From: Metallyticus violacea
Taxonomy: Eukaryota > Arthropoda > Insecta > Mantodea > Metallyticidae
Assembly (NCBI GenBank): GCA_030762175.1
Contig: CM060831.1
Span: 6,029,001 to 6,093,000, forward strand
Reading direction: 5' to 3'
Length of the DNA stretch: 64,000 nt
Program-made: the position numbers and the translations under genes
Part shown: one piece after another, positions 1-64,000 of the stretch
Position numbering within the stretch: position 1 is the first letter of the stretch
How the letters are laid out: every line of letters begins with the position of its first letter
Notes under the pieces: generated by a model
Databases searched by the model: none
What the model was told of the DNA's origin: nothing
What the model saw: only the letters and a program-made list of their open reading frames with translations

Positions 1-640
1 AGGGAAGGACTGGTTTGAACAGGAGTAATATATTTAGTGGAATAAAAAATGGAAATGTCCAGTGTATGAAGAATTGGTTTTGGAGGGAATAGTTCCTTTT
101 ATAAAAGTGGAAAAACTTATCAAATGAAATAAGAGGCAAAATAATTTTAAATCTAAAATCTAAATTTAGTGGGATAAGAAATGGAACTACTAAGGGAAAA
201 TGTCCAATATATGAAGAACCAGTTTTGGGGGGAATAGTTCCTTTTACGAAAGTGGAAAAACTATTCAAATAATAAGTTTTAAATATCATTTTAAATCTAA
301 AATGAGACAAAAATATAAAACAACTTGGTAAATACATTGGGAAGGTAAGACAAAATAGTTATGGAAAGTGGGCAAGACAAATGCGAACAAGAATGTTGAC
401 AATGGCATTATTTAGGAGTGAATATATATCTCCATTACATACTCAACCTGGTGTGAAATGTAATGGGGTATGGAAGGAATGCAACTCCATAAATTGAAGG
501 CGATTTAGTGAGAAATTTAAATGTTTTAATAGTAGTAAGTTTAAATGTATTGAGAATATGCAAATGTAAATTGTTTACTTTGATTTTAATGTGTTTATTT
601 GTTTGTGAAAACTGCTTGAAAATGGTTCTATTTATATATT
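1..640 (+). repeat. Possible LINE 3' relic containing a diverged tandem duplication
   Basis: A segment of about 132 bp starting at 33 is repeated from 165 to about 275 with small differences (shared GGGAATAGTTCCTTTTA and AGTGGAAAAACT). A broken frame resembles the C-terminal tail of LINE ORF2 proteins only vaguely. The duplication is certain; the LINE assignment is weak. Confidence 0.35.
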
Positions 641-3302
641 AAAAATATATATCTGCATGTAAACTGGAAATTAGAAGACATAAAATTCATTCATTCATTG
701 ATCAATACCTCTCTAAATAAGAAATACTTTAATTATTGTAATTTTTTATTAAGTTAAAGATCTTAAGTAAAACAATAAAAACCTCTTCTGAAACATTTTG
801 AAAGTGGTGTTTGTGAGTTTTATTAAAATAGTCTTCAAATAGGAAGGGAAATAAGCCACATTAAAGGACAGATTAGGTTGTGGCTTATGCAATAAATAAT
901 TACAGGAAAATGCTCTGAAAGTTTAGAACAACAGAGTATTTTCAATGTAACATTATATGGTTTATCACAATACAATGTATAGATATATATATTTCATTTT
1001 TAATTTCCATAAATTGCACAACTACATTTAAGTACAAGTATGTTTCGAATGTGGATCTAGTAAACACTGCACACACACATACGTTATGAAAAGCTTCAGA
1101 TTATTATTAATATACTATATGCAAACATTTTTCAGGGTTTCTGTTTGAATTCTGCATACATGAGCAGAGAGAAACTGCTTGCCTACTTGATGCTACTCAA
1201 CAACTACCTCCAATACTTGGCTTCTGAATGCATGTCACTAACAAAGAATGATAAAAGGCTATCTTTTGTTACTAGAACACTATATAAATCTTCTACAGCT
1301 CTAATATGCCTTTAGAAAAAATGAAGAATATTTCCTAATGCAGATAGTCTCTATCCTGGTTAAGAAAAGCATTTTGTTTTTGTTTTTTTATATTTAAAGG
1401 ACAATGCACACAAGAAAAGTCATGTCTGCAGAGTACAACACATAACATATTATGTCCTTGAAAATGTGTTATCATCATTATCATCATTCATTTAGCTGAC
1501 AAAATATGGACCGGATTATTTTTTCTTTTGTTTCAAATATTATTGCCAACATCAAACTCACATATACAAAATAATAATTCAAAAAAATAAACTGGGAACA
1601 AAATTCTGTGCTGCACTCTAAGTTAGATGATTCTCATTCTCTTATGTACATTAAGAAATTCTCTTTTGTATCTTTTTAATTTTTTTTTTTTTTTTTGCAA
1701 TGTAAAATGGACATAAAATTCTTCATCAGTCTGGAGGGAATTACTCAAAAATGAAGCCGAGCAAGTGCACACGTCAGAGTGACGACTTATGACTAGATGA
1801 GCGACGTAGGATACGCCAATCACAAGATCTTAACTGCTATAGCCCGCAGGAGAAATAACAACAAATAACACACCAACACCTTTCATAGACTGCTACATGC
1901 TTTTTCTGTCGATGCACCATCTCTCTTCATGGAAAATGCGTAGTATTGCAAAAAGTTGGAGCAGCTGGTTGGGTCCCAACACACCTGCAGCAGCATTTAT
2001 TCTGCTTACAACATTTTTCTGAGCAAACAATTTTTTTTGGGGGTGGGGTTGACCAATCAAGTGTCAACCACTAAAAATCACAAAATTGTTGTATATATTT
2101 CACCATACCCACACGCTGTGCTATGAAATCTATTTATAACAAACTACTTCTCTACAACATATCTGTGTTAATAAGTACTTTTGTTTATAGATTAACAATG
2201 AATGTTTCAAGGGCAACTATAAAACAGTTTTACCAGCGCTTAAGTTTTTCCTTTCTACCTTGTATACAGCTCTGGTCAGCTTGGTCCAGAATGGGCCAAT
2301 TATATGAAAGAACAAAATATTTCTTGCTAAATATACATCTCTATTATAAAAACTGGAAAATTAAGTAACTGCAATCATCATGTAAAATGGCAGACATTAG
2401 CTTCATCTTTTAAGTACCATTAATACTTGTGTGTCAACTTCTGAAACCTTCTGATAGAACATGTGTTGATCCAACAAAATGGTACCACACATCTGTTTAG
2501 ATTTGAAATTAAACAAATATAATAAAACCATAAAGGATCATCTGTCCATCACTCAGACTTAGTAAGAAATCACAGTGTCTGGAATGTATAAACACATTAG
2601 ATACCACACTTTGGTAACTCACAAAATCAAATGTATCTCTTCAACACAAATTAAGAGCCTTAAGCACACCAGAGCCAAACTCCTATCATCATTGCAATAA
2701 ATTAAGTACATTCATTCTTTATTTTCACAACCATTCAAATAAACAGAAGCAACAACATTACAATCCATTTTCATTTGCCTTATCACTTATTTTTTCTTTC
2801 TGTTATGACAAAAATACTGTGTATATATAATACATACATTTGCAGTAAAAAGCAAATTTTTCCTCTTAATACAAAATATTCTTTTAAGCAATGAGAACCT
2901 TTTTTCCCAATAACTTTAGCAATGTATGACATAAACAAACCAACACCTCTACCATAATTGGTACATCTCAAGTGCTGTGCATTATTCTATACATGGTCTA
3001 GGTTTTCCTTCTTTCAGCAAATAGTACTTTCATTAAGATGGCTGAAATGTAAACATATTGCACAACACTTTTCTGAAATTCAACTTACTGACTAGTGACA
3101 AACATGTAATTAAGAATAAAAATTGTGAAAACAAAAATAATAATGTGCAAAATTGTACTCAAAATATACTCTTAAATAAAATCAACAACAGTTGGTGAAC
3201 CTCAACATTGATGTAAGTTGTGAGACTTGGTTGCTTATTTCAGCCATCCATTTTGGATCCATGAGGTCTAAGTACAAATGCTGCATACCATTCCCGCTTT
3301 TT
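641..3302 (-). other. 3' UTR and downstream flank of the neurobeachin gene; no other gene seen
   Basis: The 3' UTR must begin at 3302 and run toward lower coordinates. A minus-strand AATAAA (TTTATT at about 2718-2723) is one possible polyadenylation signal, but several other AT-rich candidates exist. No protein family, RNA gene or repeat was recognised between 641 and 2700. Confidence 0.35.
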
Positions 3303-58511
<55,209 letters not shown>

Positions 58512-58887
58512 TCAAAAGTAGAGGAAACAAGATTAAATTTCTTGCAATCTATAAGTATTATAAAATAAAAATAATATTTTAGCGTTTTCTGAAGATCATT
58601 ACAGAGCACTCTTATTCTCAAACACATATTAGCTTATTATTTCACAGTTGCTTTCTTCACGATATTGCTTTGGTTAAATATAAAACATATCCATCTTTAT
58701 AAACACTTTTTATATGCTGAGTTAATTTGTCCTTTTATTTTGAAACAATTAAAGAGAAAAGCACTAGAGCGCTTTTTAAATCACCGTTTTCAGGTATACC
58801 CTTACTCTTGATGGTCAATTTCCCTAATTTTCATAAACAATTTAACTTATTTTATTTAAATGATATATACCGAGTTTCGTTGCAAAA

Positions 58888-59149
58888 ACAAGATCACGGG
58901 TTCGAACCCGGCCAGGACCGATGGATTTTTTCGGGCGTAAAAATCGTAAGTATGGCTTCCTTCGGAAGGTAAGTAAAGCCGTGGGTCCCGTGTCGTACAT
59001 TTACGGCACGAAAAAGAACCTCAAACCTGAAAGAGAGGCCTCTGAGCAAAATTTGTCGGCCGTTTCACGCCATGAATTGAATGGGACGCTGATGACCTGA
59101 GATGTTAAAGAGCGTCCATAAACAAATCAATAAAAAAAAAAAAAAAATC
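58888..59149 (+). repeat. tRNA-derived SINE, family B, copy 2 (head truncated)
   Basis: Starts within the tRNA-like head at AAGATCACGGGTTCGAACCC (perfect B box), then the body TTTTTCGGGCGTAAAAATCG, GCCGTGGGTCCCGTGTCGTA, GAGGCCTCTGAGCAAAATTT, GATGACCTGAGATGTTAAAG and an A-rich tail (AATCAATAAAAAAAA). It is on the opposite strand to the other three copies. Confidence 0.92.
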
Positions 59150-59758
59150 GTTGCGAAAAAGAAAATATTGGTGCAACTGCAGTGATTATTAACGTTACAT
59201 TTGACGTAAGCCCTCATTCCTGATAATCAGATTTCAGCGATTTTCAAAAACTATTTTTATTATTTTATTTCAAAGAGCGATTTTTTCGCTTTAACCCCTA
59301 CTATATAAACTTCGGTTTCAGATATATCCCCAATCCTAATGGCCCGATTTCCCTGATTTTCAGAACTATTTTTCTTATTTTTTTTAAATGGCATATACCA
59401 ATTTTCTTTATGAAAATAATATTGGTGCCGCTAGAGCGATTTTTAATTGTTTTTTTTATTTCTGTTCACTGCTAATAGTCTGATTTCGCTGAATTTTCAG
59501 AAACTATTTTTACTAATTAATTTTAATAAAATATACCGAGTTTCGTTGAGAAAAACAAAAATTGCAACCGCTAAAGCGTTAACAGACACATATACTTTTT
59601 TCATTGTCATTTTCATTGCGGCTGGTAGGATCGAAAGAGATTTGAAGAATTTTTTCAAAAATATTTTCATGGGTACAACCGCAATATTTCTTCGGAGTTC
59701 GCTAAAAAGTCATGTTAATATGTCTGGAAATCCTGGTTTGCATTTAATACGTTTCCAG
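59150..59758 (+). other. Intron sequence with short degenerate repeats
   Basis: Lines such as ATATACCGAGTTTCGTTG (58863, 59531) and GATTTCCCTGATTTTCAGAA / GATTTCGCTGAATTTTCAGA (59345, 59482) recur from about 58800 to 59580, giving three to four diverged units of roughly 200 bp. No coding match. Confidence 0.55.
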
Positions 59759-59766
59759 TGTGATTT

Positions 59767-60050
59767 TTTTTTTATTGATTTATTTAAGGACGCTCTCTAA
59801 CAGCTCAGGTCATCAGCGTCCCATTCAACTCAGGGCGTGAAACGGCCGACAAATTTTGCTCAGAGGCCTCTCTTTCAGGCTCGAGGTTCTTTTTCGTGCC
59901 GCAAATGTACGACACGGGACCCACGGCTTTACTTCCCTTCCGAAGGAAGCCATACTTAGGATTTTTACGCCCGAAAAAATCCATCGGTCCTGGCCGGGTT
60001 TGAACCCGCGTTTTGGGTATAGGAGGCAAGTATGGTAACCACTACACCAA
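59767..60050 (-). repeat. tRNA-derived SINE, family B, copy 3, with target duplication
   Basis: On minus the head TGGTGTAGTGGTTACCATAC and B box GGGTTCAAACCCGGCCAGGA are followed by the family body and an AT-rich tail. TGTGATTT at 59759-59766 is repeated at 60051-60058 as the target duplication. Near full length. Confidence 0.93.
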
Positions 60051-60058
60051 TGTGATTT

Positions 60059-62510
60059 AACAATTTAAGTTTGTTAAAATAATAATTCATATTTCTTCAG
60101 GCAATCGAGATGTTATTGATACAAATTTGCCTTCTGGTGTTTATTTTTTCCCTAGATGATTATACTGCCATGGATACTGTTTGCATTTATCATTGATGTA
60201 CATTGGGCTGCAAAAGAAATACCGAATACGATATATTATCATTTTTCGAGGATGTAACCAAATATGGCGAGATGTAAGCTTTATTGTGGTAAATTCTTAC
60301 TCCTGAATTATATTCCTACGTCGCTTTTGATGTTTTACAAATATTATAAATTATTTATGGTTATTGAAGACATACACGAACAAGTCGAAGTATATGGTTT
60401 GTTTATATGCAAGGTCTTCTGTATGCCATACGTCACTTGTTTCGTGAGTGAAATCCTAGTAACATCATAATATTTCAAATCGATGGCGATTCGACTCGGC
60501 ATTTCTTCTCTATGGAAGAGTACATTTGCGTTAGTCAGTTTCTCATACAAGAGAACAGTTTAAAAATTACGCAACTTACAATTAGATTGGCCGATCAGCG
60601 GGCCAACCCCCTCCAATCACCGAGATACCCTATGCGGCTCTCTTCCAGTCAGTTGCGAGCGGGATTTTGACGGAGTCAGGCAGTTGTGGTGTGCAGTCAA
60701 GAGTAAGATTTCATTAAAAAGTGCAATAATGTTGTGCAATGGTGGGCATTCACTGCGTCATCTTCAAAGCTCACAACAGGAACTGAAAGTCATGTGATAT
60801 AACGAGAAAGGCATTTGAGCGTACATTTCCTAGCAGCCTGGTTCAACAACAAGAATAATAATATTAAAGTTAGTGCAAAAGTTTGATGCAACTGGTTCCG
60901 TAGCTGACCGGAAACTTTTTTGCTTATCAATCCCTGAAGGAATTGCACCATATACTTGGTCCCAGAATTATTGGCTCTGGTTTATAGCCTACGCGTTACT
61001 CAGGTCTTTCTGCCCATTCTTATTTCAGTTCAAGTTTTATTAATGTCAATTAGTAAGCTGATTATATATTTTAATACAAATATACTTTTATTAGTGTTTA
61101 TATGAAAGAAAATGTCTATAAATTCTGTGTATACTATTCTTATACAGGGTAATATATTAACAAAATAACAAATTTTTATAGTTTAAACAAAACACTGGTC
61201 TTGTGTATTAAATTAAATAATTTATTTTATAATTGTTATTTCCTAAATTATTTTATTAATTTCATGAATCGTCCTAATTGAATCACGGTCTGTGATTTCT
61301 ATCTTTGAGGGGCATTGAAAATTTGAATACATTCAACTAACCCTCGCAGACTGGAGAATCTTAAAACTTTCGAAATGAAGTTAGCGCCGTTGGTGACGAA
61401 CAGATGCAGGTCAGTGATAAAATTCCTAAGAAGATGTGGATAGTGTGTCAGGGGAAATTGCTGGGTATTTCCAGCATCTACTGCAAGGAGGGTGAGAGAA
61501 AAATTCTGTTATTTTGTATGTTGCGCCTATGTTTTAAAATAGTGAAGCGATTGAGCACCGCGAGTCTAAGCAAGAAAATTTCGCAGAATCGCCGAGCTCA
61601 TTTAGCGCTTACCTACAGCTGCGTGAAAGCTTATCCAATACTCCATACAGGAACAGTCATATCCGCCTCTTCTTACATGAACATAAACTCTGAATTGACT
61701 CCACCAGGTACTCTTACAAACCATCGTGCAACCTTTATGTCTTATGGTTTAATAAAGAAAGAAAGAAATGAATGAATCAGGAGACCTATTCTCAAACATT
61801 ACCAATATCATACCTACTACTAAGCAACTGCAGTAACTACTACGTGCTGAAAAAAGTATTATTGTTGTTGATTAGTCTACAAATACGGAAACTTGATTTC
61901 AATATAAAATACACATTCTCATAATAAAAAAAAAAAACAAAGAAATAAACAAAATGAACCCATCAAAAAACGATCCCCAAATTTCACAGCAGTAATCTAA
62001 GTTTCTATTCCATATGCTTTAATAGCCAGTACCAAACGGTATCTTTTTCTAACATTCTTCGCAGTCACTTTTTTGTTGCCAACATAGCTCGGTGTGTTGG
62101 TTGTATAGCAAACTGCTACACAATACAGTCTCTTTTGAGACGAGGTAGAGCGCAAAAACTATTTACCGCTTCACGACTGGTATGCCGTAAAGTCAACACT
62201 AGTTCGAGACAGCAAGACCGACACTCGGAAGTACAATAGTATATTTAACCCCACGTCTTAACAGTTCTAAGAGTAGAATGAAACTGACAGCGATACAGAC
62301 GTTGGGCCCCTGGTACCGTTAAAGCTGACGATGTTTTATGTTCTCACTTCCTCAAGGAAGAATTTCATGCCATCATTATTGACATCAACAATGCAGGCGA
62401 GGAGGGTGCGGTCAGTCGTTGTTTACACTTGTCATATTGAATTATCGTATAGTAGACCTAAGTAAGAACATGCTCGAGCTCTCCTTCAATAGTACTCTAT
62501 ATACAGTGTC
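60059..62510. other. Intron sequence with a GC-richer patch and possible THAP-like relic
   Basis: 60590-60870 is markedly GC-richer. Downstream of a TCAGTTGCGAGC initiator-like stretch (60649) there is ATG at 60739 with MVGIHCVIFKAHNRN and then a stop, faintly like the start of a THAP finger. No further match up to 62510. Confidence 0.3.
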
Positions 62511-62808
62511 TGTTGTTCATTTGATTTATTTCGGACGCTCTTTAACACCTCAGGTCATCAGCGTCACATTCTATTCAGGTCGTGAAACGGCAGACAAAGT
62601 TTGCTCAGAGGTCTCTTTTTTAAGACTTGAGGTTCTTTTTCGTGCCGTAAATGTACGACACGGGACCCACGGCTTTACTTCCCTTCCGAAGGAAGTCATA
62701 CTTAGGATTTTTACGCCCGAAAAATCCATCGATCCTGGACTGGTTTGAAACCACGATCTTGGGTTTAGGATGCAAGTACGGTTACCACTACACCACCAGG
62801 ACCGATTC
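62511..62808 (-). repeat. tRNA-derived SINE, family B, copy 4, with target duplication
   Basis: On minus: CGGTCCTGGTGGTGTAGTGG head, GGTTTCAAACCAGTCCAGGA (altered B box), GATTTTTCGGGCGTAAAAAT and the rest of the body to the TTTAACACC-proximal end. ACAGTGTC at 62503-62510 and 62809-62816 is a perfect 8-bp target duplication. The most complete copy in the window. Confidence 0.94.
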
Positions 62809-63407
62809 ACAGTGTCGGTGAGAAGTAACTCCCCATTGTAATATACGTATAACTTTTGGATATTTTTGATGCGACTTAGTCTTCTTTAGGTTTTTTTACA
62901 GTGATAGAACGTGATCTAGATAGATGTCGGGGGAATATGGAGTTTAAACAACCTCCAGCACGTCAGCCTACAAGGCTTATTGTGCTAACGCATTGGGAGA
63001 GACGCCTTCATTATTTCCCAAAATCTGTTCCTTGAACAAGTTGCAATATTTTGGTTCCAATGTCGGCGTCCATTCCCAGGCCTTCCCTTGACAGTGATCT
63101 ATAATGGCATGTCCGCATCACAGTGCTGGGGAGCTCAGGTGGTCGTCCGTCATGACATCTGGCGTTCCGTCGTGCGGGTGCAGAAATAGTGGTAGACAGT
63201 GCATTGGACTGGGCAATTGGATTAAAGACCACAAAGAATTGCCATGGCAAACTGATGAACACGCGATCTGTGGCAAAGATCGGTCGACATTCAGGTCAGA
63301 GGAAAATGTGCAAATGGCGCAGAATATGTTCACCATCAGTCCCCAAAGGTCAACACGCCAAGTTGTCGTGAAAGTGACCTTTTCCGCCACACAATCAGAA
63401 ATGTTCT

Positions 63408-63434
<27 letters not shown>
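63408..63434. repeat. (GA)n microsatellite
   Basis: About 13 GA units in a row within the region preceding the transposase fragment at 63.5 kb. Confidence 0.97.
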
Positions 63435-63438
<4 letters not shown>

Positions 63439-63489
63439 TTCTCGTGGAAGCCACTTCCGTGGAAGCCCCATCATTGTCGAGAGATATCG

Positions 63490-63830
63490 TCGGAAGATTG
63501 TGACCATCGAATGGAGTATGGTGATATCATGCTTGGTTGACATGGAGACTAGCCAAGTTGTTCAGAACATAATTTTAAGTGACGAAGTCATTTTTAATGT
63601 CGGAGGATTTTTTAATCGCCATAGCAGTCACTACTGGACACAGTACGACCCGGGGGTCATGATTGAAAAGTATCAAAACCGTCCCAAGGCCACAGTGTGG
63701 TATGCAGGTTCATGTGTGGAGTTTTAAGTTTCACTGCACAGAATTTCTCCCATGTTAAACTCCATAACAAAACTTACTTCACTGAAGGTTTTTCGAGTCT
63801 ATGCAAACTCATGTTCAACGTTACCTTGAC
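63490..63830 (+). pseudogene. Tc1-related transposase fragment
   Basis: IILSDEVIFNVGGFFNRHSS followed by HYWTQYDPGVM and QNRPKATVWYAG matches the first Asp block of insect Tc1-related transposases (VFSDEATFHLNGxVNRHNxxYW ... NRPKVTVWCGI). A stop follows at 63725 and a frame beyond continues weakly. The region at 63000-63400 may be its 5' part but has no clear match. Confidence 0.8.
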
Positions 63831-64000
63831 AACGTGATTATTGTTGAGGGATGATGCACAATGTAAACCATTACTTTTTCAAAGGGATAACCGTAGAAAC
63901 TAAGCGAAGTTAAACAAACAATACGGCGAATCTGCACCTTCGCTTAGAGTGGTGTATAAACAGTTTGGTGAATTTAGATGTGACCGAACGAGCACAGGCG

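Overview
This is eukaryotic nuclear DNA, strongly AT-rich, with GT-AG introns and many decayed transposons. It most likely comes from an arthropod, probably an insect with a large intron-rich genome. The host protein reads like insect rugose/neurobeachin, and the mobile elements (mariner/Tc1 relatives, DUF4817-type transposases, jockey-like LINEs, tRNA-derived SINEs, Penelope-like elements) are typical of hemimetabolous insects. I cannot name a species.

One host gene is present: the 3' part of a neurobeachin/rugose orthologue on the minus strand. Fourteen exons (58384 down to 3303) join with all reading phases consistent and GT/AG at every junction. They encode about 635 C-terminal residues: most of the BEACH domain, a linker, the WD40 repeats and the conserved ending [16 protein letters not shown]. 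The N-terminal parts (LamG-like, armadillo, PH-BEACH and the start of BEACH) must lie beyond 64000, because I find no further exon between 58385 and 64000. Introns run from 236 bp to about 21.1 kb and make up nearly all of the window.

The introns and flanks are packed with mobile-element relics. From left to right they are: a Tc1 element (3.5-5.0 kb); mariner/Tc1-type pieces near 6, 10, 13-14, 18, 32, 39, 42-43 and 63.5 kb; a hAT-like relic (30.5-31.7 kb); LINE pieces (8.5-9.3, 15.7, 22.1, 53-54.5 kb); several tRNA-derived SINE families; and two related pogo/Tigger-like short elements (44.7 and 56.5 kb).

The most interesting system is a set of Penelope-like retroelements and their derivatives. 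Two decayed Penelope-like copies (33.67-35.71 and 48.80-50.24 kb) encode reverse transcriptase plus GIY-YIG pieces. They are bounded by inverted terminal segments and carry hammerhead-ribozyme-like cores (CTGANGA, T, stem II, GAAAC, ATGTC). At least six short foldback elements (3.7, 9.4, 11.3, 16.5, 40.4, 44.3 and 45.5 kb) look like the same termini without the coding region. Each is a hairpin followed by a one-sided tail of about 40 nt that matches the tail of one of the Penelope-like copies, and the best copies have perfect 12-bp target-site duplications (44.3, 45.5 and 3.7 kb). They look like non-autonomous hammerhead-bearing Penelope derivatives.
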